A stretch of 64,000 nt of DNA, taken from NCBI RefSeq assembly GCF_014332515.1, contig NZ_VFSD01000001.1, positions 434,001-498,000 of the forward strand, written 5' to 3'. Within the stretch, counting starts at the first letter, position 1; every line of letters starts with the position of its first letter. The notes under the pieces are model-generated. The model saw only the letters and a list, made by a program, of their open reading frames with translations, was not told the DNA's origin and did not search any database. Below are positions 16,748-26,274 of the stretch, one piece after another. This stretch comes from Pontibacter beigongshangensis. Lineage in GTDB: Bacteria; Bacteroidota; Bacteroidia; Cytophagales; Hymenobacteraceae. The translations under genes were made by a program, and so were the position numbers.

Positions 16748-18028
16748 ATGCTTATGATAAAAGATCTTCCGGAACTGGTGCAGGCCGGGGTTATTACGCA
16801 GGAAACAGCCGACAGGATCCGTGCTTACTATACAGCAGGCGCTGGCAAGCCCCAGAACAGGCTGCTGCTCGTTTCAGGCATTTTAGGCGCCCTGCTGATT
16901 GGCCTTGGCATTATCCTGATCATAGCCCATAACTGGGACGACCTTAACCGGTCTGCTAAAACTGCTCTCGCATTCCTTCCGCTGCTGATCGGGCAGCTCC
17001 TGGGCGGTTATACACTGCTCAAAAAACAAGCTAGCGTGGTCTGGCGGGAGGCTGCTGCTACTTTTCTTTTTCTCTCTGTTGGAGCCACCATTTCGCTCGT
17101 GAGCCAGGTGTATCATATTCCCGGCAACCTCAGTTCTTTCCTGCTGACCTGGATGCTGCTGGGCCTGCCGCTCGTCTATATCCTGGCATCTTCTTTTGCC
17201 TCCCTCTTTTACCTGGCTGGTATCACTTACTATGCCGTAGAAACCGGATATGGTTACCAGTGGGCTGGCAGGGATGCTTATTTATTCTGGCTGCTCCTGC
17301 TTCTGGCGCTGCCCCATTACCTGCGGCTTGTCAGAAATAATGTGGCGGGCAATTTTACTGTTTTCCACCATTGGCTGGTGCCGCTATCGGTGCTTATTGC
17401 CATGGGTACTGTGGCCGGAAGCGCCGGGGAGCTGCTGTTTGTGGCTTATATGAGTCTGCTGGGGATTTACTGTATCATCGGCAGCACCGGCTCTTTCAAA
17501 ACACTGAGATTCAGAAACAACGGGTATTTATTTATGGGAATCATCGGCACCTTGGGCATCCTCCTTACCTTAACATTCAGGGTGTTCTGGGAAGAGATTG
17601 CACGGGAGAAGCTTCTTTCCTTTTCACCGGAAATGATGGCTTCGCTCCTGCTGGGCAGCCTGGCGCTACTGCTGCTGTTCTTAAAATGGCAGCGATATAC
17701 CTTTAAAGCCATCAGTCTAATGGAATACCTCTTTCTGATTTTCATCCCTATTTTTTCAATAGGCTCGTATTCTGCTATACTTGCCACTGTTTTGGTGAAT
17801 TTGCTTGTGCTTGGCATCGGCCTGCTTACCGTAAGAGCAGGAGCCACTAAAAACGACCTGGGGCTGCTGAACGCCGGGCTGTTGATCATTGCAGCACTTA
17901 TCATCAGTCGGTTCTTTGATACCAATATCAGCTTTGTGCTGCGTGGGCTACTCTTCGTGCTGGTGGGAATCGGATTTTTCCTGGCTAATTTCTGGATGCT
18001 TAAAAAACGCAAAGCACATGAAATATAA
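16748..18028 (+). CDS. DUF2157 domain membrane protein
   Basis: This 426-aa protein has an N-terminal DUF2157 segment (short helical region followed by LLLVSGILGALLIGLGIILIIAHNW) and about a dozen hydrophobic segments through to residue 420. The function of the family is unknown. The downstream gene starts inside its last codons (18018), so the two are translationally coupled. Pairing with a GDYXXLXY protein is common for this family, which supports a shared inner-membrane role. A second ATG two codons in (16754) is an equally good start. Confidence 0.9.
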   Translation: MLMIKDLPELVQAGVITQETADRIRAYYTAGAGKPQNRLLLVSGILGALLIGLGIILIIAHNWDDLNRSAKTALAFLPLLIGQLLGGYTLLKKQASVVWREAAATFLFLSVGATISLVSQVYHIPGNLSSFLLTWMLLGLPLVYILASSFASLFYLAGITYYAVETGYGYQWAGRDAYLFWLLLLLALPHYLRLVRNNVAGNFTVFHHWLVPLSVLIAMGTVAGSAGELLFVAYMSLLGIYCIIGSTGSFKTLRFRNNGYLFMGIIGTLGILLTLTFRVFWEEIAREKLLSFSPEMMASLLLGSLALLLLFLKWQRYTFKAISLMEYLFLIFIPIFSIGSYSAILATVLVNLLVLGIGLLTVRAGATKNDLGLLNAGLLIIAALIISRFFDTNISFVLRGLLFVLVGIGFFLANFWMLKKRKAHEI

Positions 18029-18629
18029 ATCTCTAACAATCGCTGCTTTTGTGGTAGTTTGCCTGGCCCAGCTGTATGCCCCTGTCAGCATGATCCTGCA
18101 CCGGGAGGAGGTGCTCCAACATGGCAAAGAATATAAATTTGAGACAGCCCCGATAGATCCCAACGATCCTTTCAGAGGGAAATATATCGTGCTCCGGTTC
18201 AGGGAAGAAAGCTTCCCGGTCGACAGCACCGAAAACTGGGACCAGGCGGAGGACATTTTCCTGCACCTGCAAACCGACCGGAACGGTTTTGCCACCATCC
18301 GCAGCATATCCCAGGTGCCCCCTGCAGAAAACACTGATTATGTTAAAGCAAAAGTGAGCTATGTGTCTCACCATAATGGCCGTGACAGTATCTTCTTCGA
18401 GTATCCCTTTAACAGGTTTTACATGAAGGAGTCAAAAGCCTACGAAGCGGAACTTGCCTACCAGTCCTCACAGCAGGACACCACACAACAAACTTTTGCG
18501 CTGGTGCGTGTAAAAGATGGGGAAGCCGTTCTGAAAGATGTCCTCATCAATGGTGTGCCTGTAAAAGAAGTAGTGGAAAGGCAGCGGGAAAGAGATCAGG
18601 CTGCTATTAAAAAAGCGCAGGAACAGTAA
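18018..18629 (+). CDS. GDYXXLXY domain protein
   Basis: This 203-aa protein has one N-terminal hydrophobic segment (signal anchor, SLTIAAFVVVCLAQLYAPVSM), then a soluble domain with the motif form FRGKYIVLRF, the local version of GDYxxLxY. The C-terminus is charged and helical. The ATG at 18018 overlaps the last 11 bases of the DUF2157 gene, and the open frame upstream of it reads through that gene out of frame, so the shorter start is right. Its function is unknown. It presumably acts with DUF2157 at the membrane. Confidence 0.88.
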   Translation: MKYKSLTIAAFVVVCLAQLYAPVSMILHREEVLQHGKEYKFETAPIDPNDPFRGKYIVLRFREESFPVDSTENWDQAEDIFLHLQTDRNGFATIRSISQVPPAENTDYVKAKVSYVSHHNGRDSIFFEYPFNRFYMKESKAYEAELAYQSSQQDTTQQTFALVRVKDGEAVLKDVLINGVPVKEVVERQRERDQAAIKKAQEQ

Positions 18630-18631
18630 AC

Positions 18632-18680
18632 CGGCAGCAGCAGCAGAACTACCGCAGGGCCGTTTTTATTAGCATAATTC
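18632..18680 (-). repeat. Intergenic CCTCCGGAGG-family repeat, copy 7 (degenerate)
   Basis: In the reverse sense it reads GAATTATGCTAATAAAAACGGCCCTGCGGTAG and then CTGCTGCTGCTGCC. It begins two bases after the stop of the GDYXXLXY gene. The palindrome has decayed (CCTGCGG). Confidence 0.7.
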
Positions 18681-18843
18681 GTTTGAGTGGCCTTTGTGCA
18701 GAGGTAAAACCATCAGCCCGATGAACATGCCAGGCGCTTTATCCCCCTATAGCCATTATTCTTGAATTACTGCTGCCATGCCAGCTTGCATGCGTTTTGC
18801 CTTTCTCCCAGCCCCTCAGCACCTCAGGATATCGCAGCTGGCC

Positions 18844-19083
18844 TCACTTGTTTGTTGAATTCGGATCGATCTGCCACTTCACCTTCACTTCCAGCGGATG
18901 AGAGCCTTGTTCCCCGGTGTCTACACTGATTATCCGGATTTGCTCAAAATCAATGTCCAGGCCCAGCACCCCGGTGGCTTCCCCATACAAGGTCGGCAGG
19001 ATGCTGACATCACGGGCCTTGGTCGTTTCAAATTTCTCAGGGTAATCTTCCAGGGTGATGATGGTCGTATATTGCTTGCTCAT
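18844..19083 (-). CDS. Small hypothetical protein
   Basis: This 79-aa soluble acidic protein begins MSKQYTTIITLEDYPEKFETTKARDVS and has no signal peptide, membrane segment or family I recognise. Codon use and the alternating hydrophobic pattern look like a real beta-rich domain. The ATG at 19083 is preferred over a GTG eight codons upstream. It is isolated between the convergent GDYXXLXY gene and the region beyond the TonB receptor gene. Confidence 0.6.
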   Translation of the reverse strand: MSKQYTTIITLEDYPEKFETTKARDVSILPTLYGEATGVLGLDIDFEQIRIISVDTGEQGSHPLEVKVKWQIDPNSTNK

Positions 19084-19415
19084 AAAACAGGTTTTAAGGA
19101 TCTGCACTATTTAACTGAAGAAACACGGCTACTGTTTACCTATGTGCATACTTTTTCAGTACTCTTTCAAAAAAGCCGGAGCTCCGCAGGCCATCATCTG
19201 CGACATGGCAGAAGGCATACCAGCTGGTGCTGAACAATTTAAATACGAAATATATGAAGGGATAGATATGTATCATGAAAGTCACAACCTTTTTCCCGCC
19301 CAAGATCTGTCTAGTAAAGAAATCCCAGTCGTTGGCTTGGCACTCCAATTATTTGAATAAAAAAGGCCCTCCAGAGCCCCTGCTGCTTCCACTCTTCGAT
19401 TGGTTTTGGGCAGGA
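19084..19415. other. Gene-free stretch with repeat copy 8
   Basis: These are the upstream region of the small hypothetical gene and the downstream region of the TonB-dependent receptor gene. Repeat copy 8 is at 19346-19390. Overlapping short open frames here are not supported. Confidence 0.5.
19346..19390 (+). repeat. Intergenic CCTCCGGAGG-family repeat, copy 8
   Basis: CAATTATTTGAATAAAAAAGGCCCTCCAGAGC is followed by CCCTGCTGCTTCC. It lies 26 bp past the stop of the TonB-dependent receptor gene. Confidence 0.85.
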
Positions 19416-21854
19416 TCAGAACCTGGCGATAAACCGGAGGTTTATTCTTCTGCCTGGCAGATAATTAGGTACGGCATAAGTCAGGTTGTTCACGTCGCTC
19501 ACATAGCTGTAGGACACGCGGTTGCGGGCATCAATCAGGTTCAGGAACTCCAGCCCTATCCATAAACTCTCCAACGACACATTCTTGCGGGCTGTAAGCT
19601 CATCGCCGAGCAGGATCAGTTTAGAAAAGCCGATATCCACGCGCTTATAGGACCTTCCTTTAAAATAATTACGGTACGCAGCCTCTCGTGGGGGACCGAA
19701 GGGCAGGCCGCTGGCATACACCAGGTTCAGGTTCATCCGGATGGTCGGGTTATCGGGCAGGTGGTCCTGGAAGAACACGCCGATGTTAACCAGTTGGTCC
19801 GTGGGCCTCGGGATATAGCCAAGCGGGGTTTTGCCTGATATTTCGCCTGCATTGTTAAAGACAAAAGTAGAGTCGCCCTGCAGGTTTTCTTTCGTCGTCA
19901 TCAGCCCCAGGCTCAGCCACGACTCCGCCCCTTTTATAAACTCCCCGTTTACCCGCACATCAAACCCGGCAGCATAAGCCGTCGCATTATTCACGGCATG
20001 GTACCGCAGCCGCACATTGTCCAGGTCGTAAGGCACCACGTTGGTCAGGTACTTGTAATATACTTCAGAGGTGAGTTTAAAGTCGCGGTCCCAGGCTTTA
20101 AAAAGGTAATCGCCCCCGGCAATGGCATGCACCGAGCGCTGCGCCTTCAGGTTTGTATTAAGTACCCCCTCGTAGTTCCGTAGCTCCCGGTAAAACGGTG
20201 GCTGATAGTATAATCCGACGGCTGCTTTAAAGGAAAGGTTTGGGTTATGCCGCGTGATAAAAGAATATTGTACGCGTGGCGTAATGGTGACTTCTTTGTT
20301 GAGCTCCCAGTAGGAGGCCCTGATGCCATAGGTAATCGTTTTAAGCGAATCGATCTCGTAGGTGTGCTGCACGTAGGCGTTGTAGCGGATCGTGTTCAGG
20401 TTCAGACCGGAATGGAGGTAATAGGCAGGCGACACAAAATCGGCAGAGTCTGTAAAACCGTATTCCGACAGCTTATCCTCTATTCGCTCCTGCCCTACTT
20501 TAACGCCGGCCACTACGTTGCTCCGCTTGCCGAGTTGCCATTTGTTCCGGCTCTCGAAGGTCAGTACCTGCGCCAGAAGGGTATTGCGGGCATGGTCGAA
20601 CTGGCTGCCTACGCCGCGCTGCTGCAGGCACTCCCCATAGTTGGCGCCCCGGTTCGTATTCACATCGCAGAGCCTGTAGCCAGCCTCAATATCGCGGAAC
20701 TCGCGCTCTCTGGAGTACACACCAGACACGATAAACTCCGATAAGAACGAAGTGGTAAAGGCATGCGCCAGATTCAGCCCGATCTGGTAAGTCTGGTAGT
20801 CCATCAGCTCACGGCCGTCGTAGCCAACGAACAGCCGCAGCGGCGCCTGTCGGGTGCCAAAGGTCGTCTCCCGCGATTCGGGCACCGTGGTGAAATTGTT
20901 CTGGGCATAACTGCCCAGTATCCCTAAAGTAGTGCGTTCGGGCTGCTGCCCCTCTTTGGAGAGGTCCATGTGCACGTAGGCCTGGCCATCCGAAAAAACC
21001 GGCTGGTACTGCCCTTCCACCTGCAAACCGTTCAGAATATACCGGCCATCTTTGTGCCGGAGCCCCAGCAGGTACGAAACCTTTTTGTTTTTAGAGGCTG
21101 CCTCCAGGTGCATGGCCCCACCCGTCAGGCTACCCGTTACAGAACCCGCAAATTCCTTGGGTCGTTTGTACTGGATGTTTAATACCGACGACAGTTTATC
21201 GCCGTACTTAGGCTGCCACCCGCCGGAGGAGAATTCCAGCGACCCGGCCAGATCGGGGTTTACAAAACTCAGCCCCTCCTGTTGCGCATTGGTTACCAGA
21301 AATGGCCTGTAAATCTCAATGCCATTTACATAAATCAGGTTCTCATCGTAGTTGCCCCCCCGCACGGAGTAGGTAGACGATAATTCATTGCTGCTGCTCA
21401 CACCGGGCAAGGTCAGCAGGATCTGGTTAAAGTCGCCGAAAGCCGAAGGCAGTTCCTTGATCAGCTTCGGATCGAGTTTGGTCATACTTACTTCTTCGCG
21501 GGTGTTGGCGTTGCGCCTGCCGTGCACATCTACGCCCCGCAGTTGCCGGTTATCCAGTTCCAGCTCAAAATTCAGGCTTCTGCGCTCACCAGGCATTAGC
21601 TGCAGTGTTTTCTCCTGCTCCTTATAGCCCAGAAACCGCACGACAACTGTTAGCTCCTCTTCTGGTGGCACCTGCAGGGTATACTGGCCCTTGCTATCGG
21701 TTTGCCTGGCAACGGATGTTCCCTGAACTCCCACTGTCGCAAATTCCAGCGGCTGCTTATCCGGCCCGGTAACTGTACCAGTTACAACAGCCTGTTGGGC
21801 TGCAGCAACTAACGGCAACAGAAGCAGCACCCAAACCGCAAGAAATCGAAGCAT
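19416..21854 (-). CDS. TonB-dependent receptor with carboxypeptidase-like regulatory domain
   Basis: This outer-membrane receptor of ~812 aa takes up a large ligand using TonB energy. It has a signal peptide (MLRFLAVWVLLLLPLVAAAQQ), a CarboxypepD_reg-like domain (about 25-105, VVTGTVTGPDKQPLEFATVGV), a plug with YSVRGGNYDENLIYVNGIEIY, and a beta-barrel ending in an aromatic residue (LRFIARF). No SusD-like partner is adjacent, so it is not a canonical SusCD pair. It lies immediately after rpe on the same strand, probably in one transcript. The ATG at 21854 gives a normal signal peptide. A TTG at 21866 is the alternative. Confidence 0.92.
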   Translation of the reverse strand: MLRFLAVWVLLLLPLVAAAQQAVVTGTVTGPDKQPLEFATVGVQGTSVARQTDSKGQYTLQVPPEEELTVVVRFLGYKEQEKTLQLMPGERRSLNFELELDNRQLRGVDVHGRRNANTREEVSMTKLDPKLIKELPSAFGDFNQILLTLPGVSSSNELSSTYSVRGGNYDENLIYVNGIEIYRPFLVTNAQQEGLSFVNPDLAGSLEFSSGGWQPKYGDKLSSVLNIQYKRPKEFAGSVTGSLTGGAMHLEAASKNKKVSYLLGLRHKDGRYILNGLQVEGQYQPVFSDGQAYVHMDLSKEGQQPERTTLGILGSYAQNNFTTVPESRETTFGTRQAPLRLFVGYDGRELMDYQTYQIGLNLAHAFTTSFLSEFIVSGVYSREREFRDIEAGYRLCDVNTNRGANYGECLQQRGVGSQFDHARNTLLAQVLTFESRNKWQLGKRSNVVAGVKVGQERIEDKLSEYGFTDSADFVSPAYYLHSGLNLNTIRYNAYVQHTYEIDSLKTITYGIRASYWELNKEVTITPRVQYSFITRHNPNLSFKAAVGLYYQPPFYRELRNYEGVLNTNLKAQRSVHAIAGGDYLFKAWDRDFKLTSEVYYKYLTNVVPYDLDNVRLRYHAVNNATAYAAGFDVRVNGEFIKGAESWLSLGLMTTKENLQGDSTFVFNNAGEISGKTPLGYIPRPTDQLVNIGVFFQDHLPDNPTIRMNLNLVYASGLPFGPPREAAYRNYFKGRSYKRVDIGFSKLILLGDELTARKNVSLESLWIGLEFLNLIDARNRVSYSYVSDVNNLTYAVPNYLPGRRINLRFIARF

Positions 21855-21867
21855 CCGGAGGTTCAAT

Positions 21868-22530
21868 TTAAGAATGGGAAGATATACTTTTCAGGTTGGC
21901 GATCGTCTGCACCGGGTTGCTGGCCGTAAAAACGAAGCTGCCGGCCACCAGCACATCAGCTCCGCTTGCGAGTAACCTGGGGGCGTTCTGCTGGTTCACG
22001 CCCCCATCTATCTCGATCAGCGCCTCAGATTGCCTGGAAAGGATCAGCTCTTTCAGCTTTTCAATACGCCGGTAGGTGTTCTCAATAAACTTCTGCCCGC
22101 CAAACCCCGGATTTACCGACATAATGATCACCAGATCAATATCAGCGATAATATCTTCCAGCAGCTGCACCGGCGTATGGGGGTTTAATGCCACACCAGC
22201 TTTGGCCCCGGTTTGTTTTATTTGCTGGATGGTACGGTGCAGGTGGTTGCAGGCTTCGTAATGTACCGAAATGTTCTCCGCCCTGGCTTTCCGGAATTGC
22301 TCAATATACAGCTCCGGCTGCTCGATCATGAGGTGCACGTCAAGCGGTTTTTGCGCATGTCGTTGTATGGCCTCCAGCACCGGGAAACCAAAAGATATAT
22401 TCGGCACAAAGCGGCCATCCATAATGTCGATGTGCAGCCAGTCGGCCTGGCTTCTGTTTAGCATTTCAACTTCCGCCTGAAGATTACCAAAATCTGAGGC
22501 AAGTACCGAGGGGGCTATAAGTGGATTCAT
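21868..22530 (-). CDS. rpe: Ribulose-phosphate 3-epimerase
   Basis: This 220-aa TIM barrel interconverts ribulose-5-phosphate and xylulose-5-phosphate in the pentose phosphate pathway. Family motifs are IAPSVLASDF at the start, HIDIMDGRFVPNISFG (metal ligand His and catalytic Asp), DVHLMI, MSVNPGFGGQ and EIDGGV. The ATG at 22530 matches the family start. A -7 box ends only four bases upstream, so the message is probably leaderless. The receptor gene follows directly. Confidence 0.96.
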   Translation of the reverse strand: MNPLIAPSVLASDFGNLQAEVEMLNRSQADWLHIDIMDGRFVPNISFGFPVLEAIQRHAQKPLDVHLMIEQPELYIEQFRKARAENISVHYEACNHLHRTIQQIKQTGAKAGVALNPHTPVQLLEDIIADIDLVIIMSVNPGFGGQKFIENTYRRIEKLKELILSRQSEALIEIDGGVNQQNAPRLLASGADVLVAGSFVFTASNPVQTIANLKSISSHS

Positions 22531-22534
22531 GGAG

Positions 22535-22542
22535 CAAAGATA
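22535..22542 (-). promoter_or_regulatory. -7 box of rpe, implying a leaderless message
   Basis: On the minus strand TATCTTTG matches TAnnTTTG and is followed by CTCC and then the ATG. The transcript start expected a few bases downstream falls at or next to the start codon. Confidence 0.6.
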
Positions 22543-22695
22543 ATTATTTCGGCTTAGGAGCTTTGCCAAATTAATAATTAGAGATGTAAAATCAGAAATT
22601 TTAACCCTTCTGCCTCCTGATAACCATAGCCGATTTTTTGCCTGGAGGTGCTGAAAATGACCTGACAGCTCTCCTTAATCTTAAAATAAAGGGGG

Positions 22696-24372
22696 TTATA
22701 GTTTCAGGAAACGAAGCGTGGCGCGGCTTTTTGCAGAGCTTATCCGGCAAATATACATACCCTGCTTCAACTGCTGAGGGGACAGGGCCAGCACCTGTTT
22801 CTGCTGGTTTGTAAAGAGCTTCTGGCTGAAAAGCAACTTGCCTGTTATATCGTAAACCTGCACACTTACCTCCTGTTGAGTCCAGGCCTCGCCAAACGTA
22901 AGCGCGATTTCCTGCGCTCCAACCGGGTTCGTGACTGTAACTATATCGTTCAGATTTTTACTTTCACCTGAGCTTGTAGAGCGGCCATAGCTGGGAAGCC
23001 CATAGCCTATGTTATTGTCAGGAGAGCCTGCATTGCTCCCCGACTGCCGGAGCAACCGGATCATGTCCATGTTGGTTAAGGAGGGGTTGGCTTGCCACAG
23101 GCAGGCGGCCATGCCTGCCACAATGGGGCCGGCAAAGGAGGTGCCGTTGCCTTTTACCACGTTTCCGGCGGTGTTCAGGAAATAGGTGTTCCAACCCATT
23201 CCCACAACATCTGGCTTAAGGCGGCCATCGCTGGTAGGGCCGACAGAACTGAACGGAGCTTTTATGCCCAAAGAGTCCACAGCACCCACCGTCAGCACCG
23301 AATCGGCATCTGCTGGCGCGCCAATGTATTGCCAATCCCTGGCGCCGTCGTTACCGGCACTCACCACCACCAGCATGCCGGTGGCCGCCGCGAAGTCTGC
23401 TGCTTTGGTTACCAGCGTGCTGTTTCCGTCCATGTCCTGGTAGGTATAGCTGGTGGAGGGGGCATGAAAAGAAGTATAGCCTAAAGAAGAGTTGATGACA
23501 TCGGCTCCGGCACTATCGGCGAATTCTGCCGCCAGCAACCAGTTTATTTCTTCGATATTGTGCTCCGAGGCAGCATCCTCGGTTCTTAAAAGCAGGTAAT
23601 TGGCCTTGTAGGCTGTCCCCACCAGCTTCCCTGGCAGGTAGGCGGCCATAGTAGAAAGTACAGAGGTGCCGTGGGAGCTGTCGTGGAAAACCTGCTGCTG
23701 CTTCCTTACAAAGTCGTAGGTGCCTTTTATCAGGTCATTTTCAAAAAGGTGCGCAAAGGCCGGGATAGTGTTCACACCCGGAAAACCAGCATCCAGCACC
23801 GCAATGGTCATGCCCTCTCCCTTCAGGCCTTCTTTGTGCAGCTCAATGACTCCGATCATATTGGCTTGATGGTACCCAATGCCATAAACTTCCTTTTCTT
23901 CCGGTTCCTCCTCTCTCAGTTGGAAAGGCATTGCCCCGGCATTATGAGACAAGGACTGCGCGGCGGACTTTTTCGATTTAGGGCTTGCTTTCTCGCGGTT
24001 AAGGTTTTGAGAAGCTATTACAAAAGGCAGGGCCTCAATTTTAGCTATTTTCTCGTCAGAACATTGCACCACCACGCCATTGAACCACCTGGAGGAGTAC
24101 CACACCGGCACATCGAGTTGCTGTATGGCCTTTACATAAGCTGGGTTAACCGGTAAATCGCGCACAGTAACCGGAATCTGCTGTCTGTTGCGCCGGTCTA
24201 TTGCTTTCTGGGAGAGGTAAGCTGTTGGTTGCTCAGTAGAAAAAGGAGAATCAGTTTTGTTGGTGAAGTAAACTAATCGCTTCCGCTCCCCGGTTGTACT
24301 GCCATCCGTGCCCTGTGCCAGCAGCATGGGCGATGGTATAAGGAGAAAAAAGCAAATCAGTAACTCCCGCAT
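22696..24372 (-). CDS. Secreted subtilisin-like protease (S8) with T9SS sorting tail
   Basis: This 558-aa protein has a signal peptide (MRELLICFFLLIPSPMLLAQG), an inhibitor-like pro-region, an S8 catalytic domain and a C-terminal type A T9SS domain. The catalytic residues are Asp in AVLDAGFPG, His in SSHGTSVLS and Ser in NGTSFAGPIVAG. The last ~80 residues (VTNPVGAQEIALTFG, VYDITGKLLFSQ, GMYICRI) are the sorting tail, so the enzyme is exported and probably cell-surface attached. It is the gene after the lipoprotein gene, with 3 bp between them, in an operon led by mnmA. Confidence 0.94.
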   Translation of the reverse strand: MRELLICFFLLIPSPMLLAQGTDGSTTGERKRLVYFTNKTDSPFSTEQPTAYLSQKAIDRRNRQQIPVTVRDLPVNPAYVKAIQQLDVPVWYSSRWFNGVVVQCSDEKIAKIEALPFVIASQNLNREKASPKSKKSAAQSLSHNAGAMPFQLREEEPEEKEVYGIGYHQANMIGVIELHKEGLKGEGMTIAVLDAGFPGVNTIPAFAHLFENDLIKGTYDFVRKQQQVFHDSSHGTSVLSTMAAYLPGKLVGTAYKANYLLLRTEDAASEHNIEEINWLLAAEFADSAGADVINSSLGYTSFHAPSTSYTYQDMDGNSTLVTKAADFAAATGMLVVVSAGNDGARDWQYIGAPADADSVLTVGAVDSLGIKAPFSSVGPTSDGRLKPDVVGMGWNTYFLNTAGNVVKGNGTSFAGPIVAGMAACLWQANPSLTNMDMIRLLRQSGSNAGSPDNNIGYGLPSYGRSTSSGESKNLNDIVTVTNPVGAQEIALTFGEAWTQQEVSVQVYDITGKLLFSQKLFTNQQKQVLALSPQQLKQGMYICRISSAKSRATLRFLKL

Positions 24373-24375
24373 CTG

Positions 24376-25101
24376 TTATTGTTTACCGTATGAGTGTAGC
24401 ACCTCTTCACGCTCGTGCCCGTTTAATTTATAATCTACGCCAAAAGGACAGGTAATTGACTCCGAGTCGTTGCAGTAGGTTATTTTATTGAACCGCCGCA
24501 GGACCAGCCCTACATGCAGGGCATAAATTTCTTTACGGTCGTCTAGCTGCACCAGGTTTTTGGAGGGAGAGCCTTGAATTACCGTTACCGTCTGGTTATA
24601 CGTTTTGCCGGCAACAGTGGCGGGTAGTGCTACATCAGAAAAAGAGTACTTCTCCTTCTGATCATCCTCATAATTTACGGTATTGGCATTAAAGGCATCG
24701 GCACTCCAGGTCTTAGCAGCCTTTACCGGAAAAACCATCTTCACCCTTTTCGTATTATCCTTTGTCTCGGTTACAAACTTGTCAGATTTTGTAACCACCA
24801 TCACCGAATCGTCCTGCCAGGCTGATGCAGCGTTTGCTCTCACAGAACGCACCACTTTGTAATTCAGTGTATTGGTCTGATCATAAAAGCTGGTGTCTAC
24901 CCGCTCCCTTAGCTGGAAACGGGTAGTATCACCTATATTGTTTCTGAACCGGATGTCCGTTACATCATAAATCCTGAAATCTCCGACCTGAACCGGGTAA
25001 TACGCAAGACCGGCCGCACCGGGGGCTGGCTCTACAAACTTTTCTGTGCAGCCACTGCCAAGTGCAGCTGTCAAGGTGCATAAGATAAGGGCTTTTCTCA
25101 T
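24376..25101 (-). CDS. Lipoprotein of unknown function
   Basis: This 241-aa protein has a lipoprotein signal (MRKALILCTLTAALGSGC, lipobox Cys18). The mature part is a mostly beta-stranded, charged domain with a few aromatic clusters (YYPVQVGDFRIYDV). I do not recognise the family. Its start overlaps the stop of mnmA by four bases (ATGA at 25098-25101), and the protease gene follows after 3 bp, so it is probably co-transcribed with both. It might assist export or folding of the protease, but that rests only on position. Confidence 0.8.
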   Translation of the reverse strand: MRKALILCTLTAALGSGCTEKFVEPAPGAAGLAYYPVQVGDFRIYDVTDIRFRNNIGDTTRFQLRERVDTSFYDQTNTLNYKVVRSVRANAASAWQDDSVMVVTKSDKFVTETKDNTKRVKMVFPVKAAKTWSADAFNANTVNYEDDQKEKYSFSDVALPATVAGKTYNQTVTVIQGSPSKNLVQLDDRKEIYALHVGLVLRRFNKITYCNDSESITCPFGVDYKLNGHEREEVLHSYGKQ

Positions 25102-26228
25102 GAAGGAAGCACGTCCAGGGTATAATCCAGGTTATAATTTGTTTCGATCCAGCCACCGCCTACTACATCGTTGCCTTCGTAGAAAACTGCCGCCTGCCCT
25201 GGGGCAATGGCGTGCACGCCCCGCAGAAAATGTACTTTCATCTTATCGCCGTCCTGCTCAATGATAGCCTCTGTGCCCGGGTCGTTGTAGCGAACTTTCG
25301 TAACAGTCGGGATTGGCTGCCCCTGCAGGTGCTCATATTTGCCCATGCTGAGTTTGCCCACGGTCATGGCATTTTTGGCCAGGTCCTCGAAATTACCAAG
25401 TACCACCTGGTTCAGGTCTTTCTCGATGCGCGTGACATAGGCCGGAAATCCCAGCGCTATGCCTAGCCCTTTACGCTGGCCGATGGTATAGAACGGATAG
25501 CCTTCGTGCTTCCCTACCACGGTGCCATCTTCCAGCACAAACTCGCCTCCGGCTACTTTCTCCTCCAGCCCCTCCACACGGCGTTTCAGGAAACCACGGT
25601 AATCGTTGTCCGGAATAAAACAGATCTCATAAGACTCCGGCTTGTTTACCAGCTCGGTAAAGCCACGGTCCGTGGCCATCTGGCGGATTTCGGTTTTGCG
25701 TAGCTTGCCCAGCGGGAAGATGGTGCGGCTCAGGCTCTTCTGCGAAATGCCCCAGAGCGCATACGACTGGTCCTTGTGCTCATCCAGCCCTTTGGAAATA
25801 ATGTAGCGCCCGTTTTCTTCTCGAATTTGCGCATAGTGGCCTGTGGCTATAAAGTCACAGGCCAGCTGGTCGGCCCGGCGCAGGAGCGCATCCCATTTAA
25901 TGTGGGTGTTGCACAGCACGCAGGGGTTGGGGGTTCTGCCCGCCAGGTACTCATCTGTGAAGTGATTGATCACAAAGTCGCCAAACTCCTCGCGGATATC
26001 AATAATATAGTGCGGGAAGCCGAGTTGCACGGCAATGTTGCGGGCATCGTTTATAGAGTCGAGGCTGCAGCAGCCTGTCTCTTTCCGGTTGCCGCCACTG
26101 GAGGCGTAGTCCCAGGTTTTCATGGTCATGCCCACTACTTCGTAGCCCTGCTCGTGCAGCATAACAGCCGCCACAGAACTGTCAATCCCTCCGCTCATGG
26201 CCACCAGCACTCTTCCTAACTTACTCAT
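25098..26228 (-). CDS. mnmA: tRNA-specific 2-thiouridylase
   Basis: This 376-aa ATP-pyrophosphatase places the 2-thio group on wobble uridine-34 of tRNA-Lys/Glu/Gln. The P-loop is MSGGIDSSVAA near the start. The catalytic Cys pair is seen in NPCVLCN (about 102-107) and YEICFIPD (about 200), and the C-terminal beta domain is complete. It starts ~35 nt downstream of a good -7 box and leads a lipoprotein-protease operon, an unusual partnership. Confidence 0.97.
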   Translation of the reverse strand: MSKLGRVLVAMSGGIDSSVAAVMLHEQGYEVVGMTMKTWDYASSGGNRKETGCCSLDSINDARNIAVQLGFPHYIIDIREEFGDFVINHFTDEYLAGRTPNPCVLCNTHIKWDALLRRADQLACDFIATGHYAQIREENGRYIISKGLDEHKDQSYALWGISQKSLSRTIFPLGKLRKTEIRQMATDRGFTELVNKPESYEICFIPDNDYRGFLKRRVEGLEEKVAGGEFVLEDGTVVGKHEGYPFYTIGQRKGLGIALGFPAYVTRIEKDLNQVVLGNFEDLAKNAMTVGKLSMGKYEHLQGQPIPTVTKVRYNDPGTEAIIEQDGDKMKVHFLRGVHAIAPGQAAVFYEGNDVVGGGWIETNYNLDYTLDVLPS

Positions 26229-26266
26229 TTATATCTGAAAACAATAGATTCTACCTTGATTTTCCA

Positions 26267-26274
26267 CAAATATA
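26267..26274 (-). promoter_or_regulatory. -7 box of the mnmA operon
   Basis: The minus-strand site TATATTTG fits TAnnTTTG and would give a ~33-nt leader before the ATG at 26228. Confidence 0.5.
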
